This document shows, in pieces, positions 1 through 7,863 of a DNA stretch of 46,303 nucleotides (positions are counted from its first letter, which is position 1; every line of letters begins with the position of its first letter). Origin of the DNA: CAZWVR01 sp964637235 (GTDB taxonomy: Bacteria; Bacteroidota; Bacteroidia; Bacteroidales; S143-33). The stretch covers positions 1 to 46,303 of the forward strand of contig CAZWVR010000007.1 in NCBI GenBank assembly GCA_964637235.1, in the 5' to 3' direction. The translations under genes and the position numbers were made by a program. The notes beneath the pieces were generated by a model. It saw only the letters and a program-made list of their open reading frames with translations. It searched no databases and had not been told where the DNA came from.

Positions 1-706
1 ATAGTCCGTTTGCGGGTGCAGAAATACTTGCGTATTTTCGGTTTTTAGCTTCAATAATTTTGCGGAAGTCTTCTGGGGTTATTTTTTTTCTACCGACGTC
101 TATTAGAGTACCTACGATAGCTCTAACCATATTGCGTAAGAATCTATTTGCAGTTATTGTGAATACGAGTCTTTGTTGGTTTTGTTTCCAGAAAGCTTCG
201 TATATTGTACATATAGTTGTTTTTTGGCTGGAATTAGTTTTATGGAAGCTGGCAAAGTCTTGATAATCAAGTAGATATTTCGCAGCTTTATTCATTAAAG
301 ATATATCTAATGGATATCGATAATAGAGGGAATATTCATTTAAAAAGGGGTTTTTTTCTTTGTGTATAAAATATTTATATGTTCTTTTTAATGCGGAATA
401 TCTACTATGGAAGTTTTGATCTATTTGTCGGATAGATTTTATATGAATATCGTGAGGGAGAATACCGTTTAGTTTTTTTATAAAGTTTTTTTCGTCAGAA
501 ATTTTTTTTTCGGTATCAAAGTGGGCGATATAAAATGCGGCGTGGACGCCTGTATCGGTGCGTCCGGCGCCAGTTATTTCTGTTTTGCTTTTTAGGAGTA
601 TTTTTAGAGCTTTTTCTATAACTTGTTGAATACCAGTAGCATTTTTTTGTCTTTGCCAACCGTTAAAATTTGTTCCTTTATATCTTAGTTGGATTACATA
701 ACGCAT
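1..706 (-). CDS. truA: tRNA pseudouridine synthase A (C-terminus cut by window edge)
   Basis: Converts uridine to pseudouridine at positions 38-40 in the anticodon stem-loop of many tRNAs, in the cytoplasm. The reverse-strand reading begins MRYVIQLRYKGTNFNGWQRQ and carries the family signature GAGRTDTGVHA, whose second-to-last Asp cluster includes the catalytic aspartate. Near the left edge it reads IIEAKNRKYASISAPANGL, which resembles the C-terminal TruA motif, so only a few residues are missing. The first and last codons are in the same frame over 235 codons with no stop between them. It follows secG on the same strand after about 57 bases, so it may be co-transcribed. Partial at the 3' end only because the window stops. 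Confidence 0.95.
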   Translation of the reverse strand, partial: MRYVIQLRYKGTNFNGWQRQKNATGIQQVIEKALKILLKSKTEITGAGRTDTGVHAAFYIAHFDTEKKISDEKNFIKKLNGILPHDIHIKSIRQIDQNFHSRYSALKRTYKYFIHKEKNPFLNEYSLYYRYPLDISLMNKAAKYLLDYQDFASFHKTNSSQKTTICTIYEAFWKQNQQRLVFTITANRFLRNMVRAIVGTLIDVGRKKITPEDFRKIIEAKNRKYASISAPANGL

Positions 707-763
707 ATTAAAAATTATTTAGGAGTTTAATCCCATAGATTTGTTGGCAAAGACGTTATAGTT

Positions 764-1117
764 TTATTTATTAGGCTGTTGGTTTTGTTGTTGTTTAGGA
801 ATATTTATTTGTGCAGGATTTATAGGTGCTGTTTGGTAGTTATAATTTACGATAAATTCTTCTACTTCTGATTTTTGTTCTTTATCATACTTAGGTTTTG
901 CTGCTACTGTTGCGAATATAGAGAGTACTAAAATTATTATTGCAAATGTCCAAGTCATTTTTTCTAATGCTTTATTTGTCTGTCCCACATTTCCGAATTG
1001 GGTCATACCTGTAAAACCTGAGGCAAATCCGCTACCTTTTGGATTTTGAATAAGGACTATAAGCATCAATAACAGACTAACTATCAGTATTAAAATTATT
1101 GCTATGGTGTACCACAT
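764..1117 (-). CDS. secG: Preprotein translocase subunit SecG
   Basis: Small accessory subunit of the SecYEG protein-export channel in the inner membrane. The 117-aa product has two hydrophobic helices, at about residues 4-22 and 55-73. Between them is the conserved SecG loop with VLIQNPKGSGFASGF, followed by a Gln/Asn/Pro-rich cytoplasmic tail. The loop motif and two-helix layout are diagnostic. It lies 12 bases after the stop of the TPR-type gene on the same strand and is probably in one transcript with it. The order lptE, TPR-like gene, secG is a familiar Bacteroidota arrangement (from knowledge, not searched). Confidence 0.95.
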   Translation of the reverse strand: MWYTIAIILILIVSLLLMLIVLIQNPKGSGFASGFTGMTQFGNVGQTNKALEKMTWTFAIIILVLSIFATVAAKPKYDKEQKSEVEEFIVNYNYQTAPINPAQINIPKQQQNQQPNK

Positions 1118-1129
1118 AATCTTATATTT

Positions 1130-2745
1130 TTAATTTTCGTTTTTTAGTTCTTGAATTTTCTGTGCAAAGTAATCTTTTTTTTCAGGAAATTTCAAAATTA
1201 ATTTTTCATATACAGCGATAGCTTTGTCTTTAAAACCTTGTAGGGTATATATCTCAGCGAGACGTTCAGTAGCAACGTCGGGTTCTGAGGTACTTTTTTC
1301 TGCGAGATCTCCTTTTAGTTTTGGTTCTTTATTTTTGTTTATTTTTGGTTGTGTTTCAAGGAACTTGTCAATTATTTCTTCTTGTTGAGCTTTTTTTCTT
1401 TTTCGTTCTTGTATTTGTTGGAGAATTTTATCTGCTGCTGAAAGTTTAGGATTAGTTTCTTCTTTTGTTGTTTGTGGGGTACTAAATTCTACTGTTTGTT
1501 TTTTTTCTTTTTTCTCGGAACGTAATTTATTTAATATTTCTTCGGCTGTAATTGTAGATTTTTTTTCTTGTGGGGGTTGTGTTTTAGGGGTAGATGTCTC
1601 TCTATTGTCTTTGTTTGCTCTTAATTTTTCTAATATTTTATCTGCTGCGCTTTTGCTTTTTGTTGTTTTTTCAACTTTTGCCTCTTGTTTATTTTCTTTT
1701 TCTGTGAGTGTAGTTTGTTTTGTTTTGGTATTTTGGGTTTTATTGATATCCTGTGTTTTTTCAGTTTGTTTAATTTCTATTTTTTGTTCTGACGTATTTT
1801 CCTGCTTTGTTTGTTTTTGGGGTTCAATTTGATTTATAGTTTCCTGTTTTATTTCTTGTTTAGGGATATTTTTTTGTTGTTGTGGTTCTGTGGGGCTGAT
1901 TTCGATTTTTTCTTTTTGGTCTGGTTTTTCTTCTTCGCGTTGTATTCTTGCAGAAACATTTTCTTGTAGTTTATTTAATTTGTTTTTGTAGTGTTCAGTG
2001 GCTTTTAGTTTAGCTTTTTTAAGTTCTTCAATTTTTTTGAAAATATCTTCAACAGTTTTATCGCGTGGAGATTGTTTTTTAGTTTTGGTTTCGTCGGTAG
2101 CTTGTTTTTCAGTGCTTTCAGGAGTTTTAGTTTCGGGAGATTGTTGCGTTTNNNNNNNNNNNNNNNNNNNNNNNNNNNNNNNNNNNNNNNNNNNNNNNNN
2201 NNNNNNNNNNNNNNNNNNNNNNNNNNNNNNNNNNNNNNNNNNNNNNNNNNNGCTATTGTGGTTTGCTGAGGAGTTTTGCTTTCGTCGGTAGCTTGTTTTT
2301 CAGTGGATTTTGTTTGTTCTTGTTGGTTTTTTATATGTTCTTTAAGGAGAGTGGCAAGCTGTGAGAGTTTTTCGGTTTTTGGTTTAATTATATCTTCAAT
2401 TACTTGTTTATGATGTTTTTTTGCTCTTTGGTATAGTTCTGGGTCAAATTCACTTTTTGTTTTTTTAATTTGTTTCTTTGTAGTTTTAATTTCTTTTTTC
2501 TCAGTAGGAGGTGTTTTTTCGTTTTTAAGGAATAGATCTATAAAAGTTTTTTGTGGTTGAGGAATGTACCATAGATATTTTTGAAAATCTGCTTCAATAT
2601 TTTTATTCTGTTTTTTTTGGAATTTGAGTAATAAGATGTATGCTGTACTGAAATATGGATATTTATCAATAGTATTTTGAAGCAGGTTTATTGCTTCATC
2701 AATATTCTGATTATTAGGGTTTTGTATTAAGTCGTTAAAATTCAT
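1130..2745 (-). CDS. TPR-type low-complexity protein interrupted by a 100-N gap
   Basis: Function unknown. The N-terminal half (2252-2745) starts MNFNDLIQNPNNQNIDEAIN and has TPR-like helices, then a Lys/Thr/Gln-rich linker. After the gap, the frame that continues as sensible protein is not the frame in which the N-terminal half runs. Read correctly, it gives a Lys/Glu/Thr-rich linker, then three related helical segments (SAADKILEKLRANK, TAEEILNKLRSEK, SAADKILQQIQERKRKK). It closes with a TPR-like C-terminus containing RLAEIYTLQGFKDKAIAVYE and stops at 1130-1132. The conserved ending is typical of a Bacteroidota protein encoded next to secG. The frame switch simply means the true gap is not 100 bases. 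A TTG-N20-TACTTTTG promoter lies just upstream. Confidence 0.82.
2089..2114. repeat. Direct repeat unit, left side of the gap
   Basis: A 26-base stretch here (beginning TTTCGTCGGTAGC) is repeated exactly at 2280-2305 on the other side of the N gap. In protein it encodes STEKQATDE. The flanking bases are also similar (AGGAGTTTT on both sides). This points to a tandem repeat inside the coding region that the assembler could not cross. Confidence 0.85.
2152..2251. other. Assembly gap (100 N)
   Basis: One hundred consecutive N, a conventional placeholder length. It lies inside the TPR-type gene, between two copies of a coding repeat. The reading frame of the real protein differs on its two sides, so the true missing length is not 100 bases, or at least not 100 modulo 3. 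Confidence 0.97.
2280..2305. repeat. Direct repeat unit, right side of the gap
   Basis: Exact 26-base copy of the sequence at 2089-2114, encoding STEKQATDE in the minus-strand gene. The following residues also match in character (SKTPQQ here, TKTKKQ in the other copy). Confidence 0.85.
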
Positions 2746-2766
2746 ACTTTAAAGATTTAGATTTAA

Positions 2767-2797
2767 CAAAAGTATAAAAATTTTTACCAATTTACAA
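2767..2797 (-). promoter_or_regulatory. Bacteroidota-type promoter for the TPR gene and secG
   Basis: On the minus strand TTG (2797-2795) is followed by 20 bases and TACTTTTG (2774-2767), matching the phylum's -33/-7 consensus TTG and TAnnTTTG. It overlaps the end of lptE and lies about 20 bases before the ATG at 2745, so this gene pair can be transcribed independently of lptE. Confidence 0.7.
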
Positions 2798-3275
2798 CTG
2801 CTGCGTTAAATATATCATCGACAATTTTGTCAGTAATTTGGTCAATGAGTTCGTTTTCTACTTCTGCAAGATTTTTATTAGCGGGATAATCGGCATACCA
2901 AGAGAAAGTTTTTGTGAAATTATCCTGGGGTTTAGTTTTGTTAGTAAATTTTACTTTTACAGTAATTGTTAGTCTATTATTGGCAGCGGTTTCACCGGCT
3001 TGTATATTGACGGGTTTAACATCATAACCAGTAATTTGACCTTGGAATTGCAGGTCTCCGTCTTTTGGGACTAGTGTTAAAGGACTTTGGGATACAAATT
3101 TATCTACAAGTTTGTCATAGAACATTTGAGATAGATTAGGATTAACGACAGGAGCGATGTTATCGAAGTATTTGATAGACACAGTTTTAGCGTTTCCATA
3201 GTCAGCACCGGTAAATGAATATATTCCGCAAGCAGCAACAAATAGAAGTATTATATAAAAGATAAAATTTTTCAT
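2784..3275 (-). CDS. lptE: LptE-family LPS-assembly lipoprotein
   Basis: Outer-membrane lipoprotein predicted to plug the LptD barrel and help insert lipopolysaccharide into the outer leaflet. The 163-aa product has a short signal peptide with a lipobox-like VAACG (Cys at about residue 16). The mature part contains a conserved pattern seen in Bacteroidota LptE: SIKYFDNIAPVVNP near the start, then FQGQITGYDVKPV and LTITVKVKFTN. Length fits the family. Its ATG overlaps the stop of the upstream sigma-54 activator (ATGA overlap at 3272-3275), so the two are translationally coupled. The assignment rests on pattern and context, since LptE sequences diverge strongly. Confidence 0.82.
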   Translation of the reverse strand: MKNFIFYIILLFVAACGIYSFTGADYGNAKTVSIKYFDNIAPVVNPNLSQMFYDKLVDKFVSQSPLTLVPKDGDLQFQGQITGYDVKPVNIQAGETAANNRLTITVKVKFTNKTKPQDNFTKTFSWYADYPANKNLAEVENELIDQITDKIVDDIFNAAVVNW

Positions 3276-4471
3276 AGGTTTATGCCGTATTCTTTTATTT
3301 TTCTATATAAAGTTCTTTCGGATATTCCGAGTTCTTCGGCAGCAGGCCGTCTTTTACCTCTATGCTTTTCTAATGCTTTAATAATCAATTCTTTTTCCAT
3401 ATCTGCCAGTGAGAGGTTTTCTTTGACAATTTCATTTTTTTCTATTTTATCAGGTTGAGGTGGCATAGAAGTATCTTGCATAAAAATTTGTTCATCGTAT
3501 TTTATTGGTAATTGATTTGTATTTAATGGTGGTTGATGTATTTGAGTTTTAGTTAATACAGTTCCCAGAAGTTTTATAGCTTCTTTTATTTCGGCGATGT
3601 CTTTTTTTATATCAATAAGAAATTTATACATTAAATCTCTATCTGAAATGTTTTCTTTTGTAGGAGCGAGTACCGGTAGTTTATGTTCGTGGTAGTCTGG
3701 TAAGTATTTAAGGAGTGTTTCTGCGTTAATAATTCTATCTGTTTCGATTATAGATATTTGTTCTGTGATATTTTTTAATTGTCTAACATTTCCGGGCCAA
3801 TGATATGTTAGAAGAATTTTTTTAGCTTCTTCATCAAGTTTTATGGGGGTCATATTATATTTTTCAGCGAAGTCAAGGGCAAATTTAGTAAATAGTAGGA
3901 ATATGTCTTGTCCTCTTTCTCTGAGTGGAGGTATATATATAGGAACTGTACTTAGTCTATAAAATAGATCTTCTCTAAAATTTCCTTTGTTGACTTCTTC
4001 TTTAAGGTTTTTGTTTGTGGCAGCAATAATTCTTACGTCGGTTTTTAGGACTTTTGAGGAACCAACTCTTATAAATTCGCCAGTTTCGAGAACACGTAAT
4101 AGTTTAGCTTGTGTACCTTGCGGGAGTTCGCCAACCTCATCTAAGAAAATTGTTCCTTTATTAGCGACTTCGAAATAACCTTTTCTATCTTCATAAGCGC
4201 CAGTAAAAGAGCCTTTTACATGACCGAATAGTTCGGAATCTATGGTGCCTTCAGGTATAGCACCACAGTTAACAGCTATATAAGGATTATGTTTTCTGTG
4301 GCTGTTATAGTGTATAACCTGAGCGAAAATTTCTTTTCCGGTGCCGCTTTCCCCGTTAATAAGGACAGTTAAATCTGTCGGAGCTACACGCAGAGCACGT
4401 TCCAAAGCATTGTTTAATTGAGGTGAATTACCAATTATTCCGAATCTTGCTTTTACAGCTTCAAGGTTCAT
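3272..4471 (-). CDS. Sigma-54-dependent activator without receiver domain
   Basis: AAA+ transcription activator that remodels sigma-54 RNA polymerase. Visible motifs in order: Walker A GESGTGKE, the sigma-54 contact loop as GSFTGA (Ser replaces the usual first Ala of GAFTGA), Walker B GTIFLDEVGELP, the sensor region with RIIAATNKNL, and a C-terminal Fis-type helix-turn-helix (AAEELGISERTLYRKIKEYG). There is no N-terminal receiver, GAF or PAS domain, so the input signal is unclear. I place the start at 4471 (MNLEAVKARFG, 399 aa). A longer reading from 4510 is possible, but a TTG-N20-TATCTTTG promoter sits between the two ATGs, which would leave the longer start untranscribed. Overlaps lptE by four bases. 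Confidence 0.93.
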   Translation of the reverse strand: MNLEAVKARFGIIGNSPQLNNALERALRVAPTDLTVLINGESGTGKEIFAQVIHYNSHRKHNPYIAVNCGAIPEGTIDSELFGHVKGSFTGAYEDRKGYFEVANKGTIFLDEVGELPQGTQAKLLRVLETGEFIRVGSSKVLKTDVRIIAATNKNLKEEVNKGNFREDLFYRLSTVPIYIPPLRERGQDIFLLFTKFALDFAEKYNMTPIKLDEEAKKILLTYHWPGNVRQLKNITEQISIIETDRIINAETLLKYLPDYHEHKLPVLAPTKENISDRDLMYKFLIDIKKDIAEIKEAIKLLGTVLTKTQIHQPPLNTNQLPIKYDEQIFMQDTSMPPQPDKIEKNEIVKENLSLADMEKELIIKALEKHRGKRRPAAEELGISERTLYRKIKEYGINL

Positions 4472-4489
4472 TTTATTAGAAAATTTTTC

Positions 4490-4520
4490 CAAAGATAAAA
4501 ATAAATGCAATGAGTTTCAA
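4490..4520 (-). promoter_or_regulatory. Promoter that fixes the start of the sigma-54 activator
   Basis: Minus strand TTG (4520-4518), 20-base spacer, TATCTTTG (4497-4490). The ATG at 4471 follows about 18 bases later. The upstream ATG at 4510 lies inside the promoter and is probably not used. Confidence 0.72.
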
Positions 4521-4654
4521 TTTTTTAATAAAATTTTGCCAGCTTATAGCAAGCTTATAATTTTTATAAACTTTATTAAGCTTAGATATTCAATTAGTTG
4601 TAAATCTTAATGATAAACTTTTTTAGCTTAAAAGTTTTTCATCAGCAATATCTA

Positions 4655-5032
4655 TTATTTTGAAAAGATGATTTTTAGTGATGTTAGGAGCATTAGGATA
4701 CCGAAAATTTTTTGTAGAGTTTTATCAGAAATATAGTGATTTGCTATAAAGGATCCCAAAAAACTACCGATTATAAATGTACCAAGGAGGATAAGTGAAT
4801 ATTTAAAATTGAAATTTCCACTTTTGTAGTAGTTATATGAGGCAAAAATAAATACAGGAAGTGTGACCATTCCCAGATAAATACCTTGTGCTTTATGTTG
4901 GGTGACGCCTAAGAAGAATACTAATGATGGGATAATTATAATTCCTCCTCCAACGCCAAAAGTTCCGCTTATAATTCCTCCGAAAAAGCCTATTGCCAGT
5001 AGAATTAGAATGTGTTGTGTTGTAATTTCCAT
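4655..5032 (-). CDS. Half-size TSUP (TauE/SafE) family membrane protein
   Basis: The TauE/SafE (TSUP) family comprises integral membrane permeases, several of which are proposed to export sulfite or organosulfonates. This 125-aa protein has about four membrane helices and contains the family hallmark FFGGIISGTFGVGGGIIIIP near the N-terminus. Most TSUP proteins are about 250 aa with two such halves, so this one probably works as a dimer. It starts one base after the stop of the ChaN-like gene and is the last gene of a four-gene unit beginning with peroxiredoxin. The substrate cannot be read from sequence. Confidence 0.85.
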   Translation of the reverse strand: MEITTQHILILLAIGFFGGIISGTFGVGGGIIIIPSLVFFLGVTQHKAQGIYLGMVTLPVFIFASYNYYKSGNFNFKYSLILLGTFIIGSFLGSFIANHYISDKTLQKIFGILMLLTSLKIIFSK

Positions 5033-5033
5033 T

Positions 5034-5900
5034 TTAGTATGTTTTTGTCATATCTGATGGAATAGCGATTATAAAATCTGCGATATTTTTATTTTCGTTA
5101 TTTAGTTTGTTAATATTATTTTGTTCTACTGATGAAATAGTTTTGATGGACAAATTTTTATTTTTTTGTTTCAAATACCAAAAAATTCCTTGATAGTTGT
5201 CTGAGTGGTATGCTCCATTGTAGTGGATAAATATACCGTTTTTAGGCAAGTTTTTATATATGAAGTATGCCATTGTAGCATCTTTTATAGCTTGTGCCTT
5301 TGCGATATTTTCTCCTGTATGTGCCATAGCTGGCATTCCTTCTGCAATAGCTTTGTAGCATTGCAGCGTACTATCATATTTTATTGGTAGTGGTGCAATA
5401 TAAGTTTTTGCTTGTTGAGAAAGTTGATTTAATCCTTTGAAACCTTCGCGGGCGACGATAGCAGCGTATCTACGTGGAATATTAGTTGCTATAAAATGTA
5501 GATGTTTTTCTCTTGCAAATTTTATTAAAGGTTTATAATCGGTTTTATAGTTAGGCCATAGTCGTGCTTGATTATCGAAGTCTTTATCGCGGATAATGCC
5601 GTTAATGTATTCATTAACAAGTAATTGATTATCAGCTTCGAACATTTCAGCTCCGAGGGTTAGATTTTTATTTTTTTGATATAATGATTTTGTTATTTGT
5701 AATTCTAACCAGTGAGATATTGGATTATTATGGAGTTCGCCAAATAGAATTACTTTTGCATTTTTTAGTTCTGATATCATTTCTGTGTAGGATATTGGTT
5801 CTCCTTTTGCTGTGTATATCGAGAAAGCTCGTTTTTCTTGGGAGAATGCAATAAATTGTGTAAAGATAAAGCTAATAATTAAAAAGATATGTTTTTTCAT
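5034..5900 (-). CDS. ChaN-family (haem-binding/TIKI-like) secreted protein
   Basis: The ChaN family contains outer-membrane lipoproteins implicated in haem-iron uptake and belongs to the EreA/ChaN/TIKI superfamily of possible hydrolases. The 288-aa product has a signal peptide ending around FIAFSQ. The superfamily motif follows: KVILFGELHNNPISHWLE, then LTLGAEMFEADNQ, then a central block with FIATNIPRRYAAIVAREG, and a late His-containing FIHYNGAYHSDNYQGI. The Glu-Leu-His, Glu-Met-Phe and late His residues are the conserved polar set. No lipobox Cys is obvious after the signal, so it may be periplasmic rather than lipidated. It sits between a secreted unknown (11-base gap) and the TSUP protein (1-base gap). 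Confidence 0.88.
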   Translation of the reverse strand: MKKHIFLIISFIFTQFIAFSQEKRAFSIYTAKGEPISYTEMISELKNAKVILFGELHNNPISHWLELQITKSLYQKNKNLTLGAEMFEADNQLLVNEYINGIIRDKDFDNQARLWPNYKTDYKPLIKFAREKHLHFIATNIPRRYAAIVAREGFKGLNQLSQQAKTYIAPLPIKYDSTLQCYKAIAEGMPAMAHTGENIAKAQAIKDATMAYFIYKNLPKNGIFIHYNGAYHSDNYQGIFWYLKQKNKNLSIKTISSVEQNNINKLNNENKNIADFIIAIPSDMTKTY

Positions 5901-5911
5901 TGTGTTATTTT

Positions 5912-6376
5912 TTAGGGATAATAAATTTCTGGAAGTTTGTTAAATTTTTCAATTACGAAATAATATCGTTTACTTTTAAATTTATATGCTAAAAGACCTT
6001 CTCCTTGATATTTAAATGGAGGTAATGAGATTTTAGGTAAAGTTTTATGTTGCCAATTACCTGCAAAATATTCAGAAACAGTTATATATACAGTATCATT
6101 AGCTCCGAATGTATTATTTTTTACTCTTTTCCCTTTTTGAAAAGTTTGAACTTGATAGCCTTTATTATTTATCCATAAGCTATCAAAGATAAGATCTGTT
6201 GAGTTATAAAAGGGCAATATTTTGAGAGAATATTTTTCTGTCCATCCGGCTTCTTGTCTACCGGGATAAATTTTTTGTTTTGTAGCTTCGAGGATTTTGA
6301 AATATTTAGGTTGTTTTTGGCAAATAGATGAATTAGTTAAAATAATAATGATAAATATTGCGAATAGATATTTCAT
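5912..6376 (-). CDS. Secreted protein of unknown function coupled to peroxiredoxin
   Basis: Not recognised. The 154-aa product has an N-terminal hydrophobic signal of about 19 residues (FAIFIIIILTNSSIC). The mature part is rich in beta-type sequence with many Tyr, Lys and Phe and ends KFNKLPEIYYP. Three features suggest a real gene: the signal sequence, the ATGA overlap with the end of the peroxiredoxin gene (6373-6376), and the short spacing to the ChaN-like gene. Context suggests a periplasmic or cell-envelope role linked to oxidative or haem stress, which is inference only. Confidence 0.75.
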   Translation of the reverse strand: MKYLFAIFIIIILTNSSICQKQPKYFKILEATKQKIYPGRQEAGWTEKYSLKILPFYNSTDLIFDSLWINNKGYQVQTFQKGKRVKNNTFGANDTVYITVSEYFAGNWQHKTLPKISLPPFKYQGEGLLAYKFKSKRYYFVIEKFNKLPEIYYP

Positions 6377-7005
6377 TTGTGATTTTTTAGATATTTAGCG
6401 ACATCATCGAAGTTTGGTTTAATAGCCTCTTTACCGGGTTCCCAGTCAGCTGGGCAAACTACGCCATTTTTTTCGCTGAATATGATAGCGTCGAGAACTC
6501 GTAAGGTTTCTTTAATACTCCTTCCGATACTTAAATCATTTACCACTTCATATTTGATAGTACCTTGTTTATCGATTATAAAAAGTCCACGATAGGCTAC
6601 GGGTGTTCCTTCGAATACTGCTATACCATCTTCTGTGTATCCATATTGACCTCCGAGTACACCGTAGTTTTCTGATATTGTAAGGCTTTGGTCTGAGACG
6701 ACAGGGTATTTAACTCCTTGAATACCACCTTGTTCTTGTGGGGTATTAAGCCATTTATAATGTGAATATACTGAATCGGTAGAGCAAGCAATTACTACTG
6801 CGTCTCGGTCTTGAAATTCTTGGATATGTTTTTGAAAAGCGATTAATTCCGTAGGACAAACGAATGTGAAATCACCTGGATAGAAAAACAGAATGATATA
6901 TTTTTCTCCGATGAATTGAGTTAAGGAGAAATTTTCTACAATTTTTTTGCCATCAATTACAGCTGGTGCAGTAAATAATGGAGCTTTTTTACCAACGAGT
7001 GCCAT
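6373..7005 (-). CDS. 2-Cys peroxiredoxin (AhpC/Prx1 type)
   Basis: Thiol peroxidase that reduces hydrogen peroxide and organic hydroperoxides in the cytoplasm. The 210-aa protein shows the peroxidatic motif FYPGDFTFVCPTE (Cys about residue 50), the conserved Arg further on, and a C-terminal resolving-Cys motif GVVCPADW, so it is a typical 2-Cys enzyme. The tail GKEAIKPNFDDVAKYLKNHK is normal for bacterial AhpC/Prx1. It is first gene of a unit with a secreted unknown, a ChaN-like protein and a TSUP permease. No AhpF is present in the window, so the electron donor is unknown. Divergent from tRNA-Pro(CGG). Confidence 0.96.
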   Translation of the reverse strand: MALVGKKAPLFTAPAVIDGKKIVENFSLTQFIGEKYIILFFYPGDFTFVCPTELIAFQKHIQEFQDRDAVVIACSTDSVYSHYKWLNTPQEQGGIQGVKYPVVSDQSLTISENYGVLGGQYGYTEDGIAVFEGTPVAYRGLFIIDKQGTIKYEVVNDLSIGRSIKETLRVLDAIIFSEKNGVVCPADWEPGKEAIKPNFDDVAKYLKNHK

Positions 7006-7010
7006 AAAGT

Positions 7011-7041
7011 TTGTTTTTTATTAGTGAAAGAATTATATTTG
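7011..7041 (+). promoter_or_regulatory. Promoter of tRNA-Pro(CGG)
   Basis: TTG (7011-7013), 20-base spacer, TATATTTG (7034-7041): a complete match to the Bacteroidota -33/-7 consensus, ending 9 bases before the mature tRNA 5' end. Confidence 0.78.
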
Positions 7042-7050
7042 CAAGCGATA

Positions 7051-7124
7051 CGGGGTGTAGCGCAGATGGTTAGCGCGCTACGTTCGGGACGTAGAGGTCG
7101 CCGGTTCGAGTCCGGCCACCCCGA
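7051..7124 (+). tRNA. tRNA-Pro (anticodon CGG)
   Basis: A 74-base cloverleaf with acceptor stem CGGGGTG/CACCCCG and discriminator A. The C1-G72 pair is typical of bacterial tRNA-Pro. The D arm contains the GCGC/GCGC stem. The anticodon stem CTACG/CGTAG encloses loop TTCGGGA, giving anticodon CGG at 7085-7087. The T arm is GCCGG-TTCGAGT-CCGGC. The CCA end is not encoded. The 3' end faces and nearly touches the stop codon of the minus-strand OMP gene (4 bases). Confidence 0.97.
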
Positions 7125-7128
7125 CTTA

Positions 7129-7746
7129 TTATAGCTTTATTAAAACACCTGCATTTATTGTTAAATTTCTGTTTTTCATATAATAATCGTTATCGTCTAC
7201 TAAATTAGCCATCCCGAGTTCATATCTTGGTTCGATAAATATTCCGATAAGGGGTAGATTTAGTATGTATCCAATGCCGGCACTTATACCATAGTCTAAT
7301 CTATTTATATCGTCTTGATCAAAATCAATTTCTTGTGTGTTTTCGCTGTATATATTTCCAAATTTATATACAGAGTGCGTGGTTCCGGACAGGGCGTATC
7401 CAAGATATGGACCAGCAACTACATAGATTGGAATTAGAGGTTTAAAGCGAACATTTAAGAAAAGTTTTAGATTATTGAGATTAAGGTCTTCGGTATATTC
7501 TCCTAGATTATTACTATAAAAGGTTACGCCATTTTGGCTATAAGTGATTTCAGGTCTTAGACTTAGTGTAGGGAGAATGTTTTTTTGGAAATAAAAACCC
7601 AAATTGTAGCCGGTTCTCATCTTATTGTCAATAGAGTAGTTGTGGCTCATATTCATTAAATTGAGACCGGCTTTGAAGCCAAATTTTTGTGCAAAACCAA
7701 AATTAGCAATAACTAGCATTGATAGAAATAAAATTATTTTTTTCAT
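7129..7746 (-). CDS. Outer-membrane beta-barrel protein (PorT-like family)
   Basis: Predicted small outer-membrane barrel of the Bacteroidota OMP_b-brl/PorT-like group. The 205-aa product has a signal peptide ending ANFGFAQ. It then has alternating hydrophobic/polar strands: KFGFKAGLNLMNMS, TGYNLGFYFQKNI, LSLRPEITYSQNG, IPIYVVAGPYLGYALSG, LDYGISAGIGYIL. It finishes with GVLIKL, ending in a hydrophobic residue. The role of this paralogue is not determined by sequence, and similarity to PorT does not prove a T9SS role. Promoter TTG-N20-TATACTTG lies directly upstream. Confidence 0.85.
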   Translation of the reverse strand: MKKIILFLSMLVIANFGFAQKFGFKAGLNLMNMSHNYSIDNKMRTGYNLGFYFQKNILPTLSLRPEITYSQNGVTFYSNNLGEYTEDLNLNNLKLFLNVRFKPLIPIYVVAGPYLGYALSGTTHSVYKFGNIYSENTQEIDFDQDDINRLDYGISAGIGYILNLPLIGIFIEPRYELGMANLVDDNDYYMKNRNLTINAGVLIKL

Positions 7747-7765
7747 AGCAGTTGGTTTTTGTTTA

Positions 7766-7796
7766 CAAGTATAATAAACAATTAGATAATAAGCAA
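7766..7796 (-). promoter_or_regulatory. Probable promoter of the OMP gene
   Basis: Minus strand TTG (7796-7794), 20-base spacer, TATACTTG (7773-7766), one mismatch to TAnnTTTG. The ATG at 7746 follows about 19 bases later. Confidence 0.55.
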
Positions 7797-7863
7797 ATTT
7801 TAGTTTTAATTTTTGGATAATATGAAAAGATTTAATTGTATAAATTTAGAGTAAATTATTGGC

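Noticed and set aside
1998..2291. Plus-strand frames running through the N gap
   Set aside because: They consist largely of unknown residues and oppose the real minus-strand gene.
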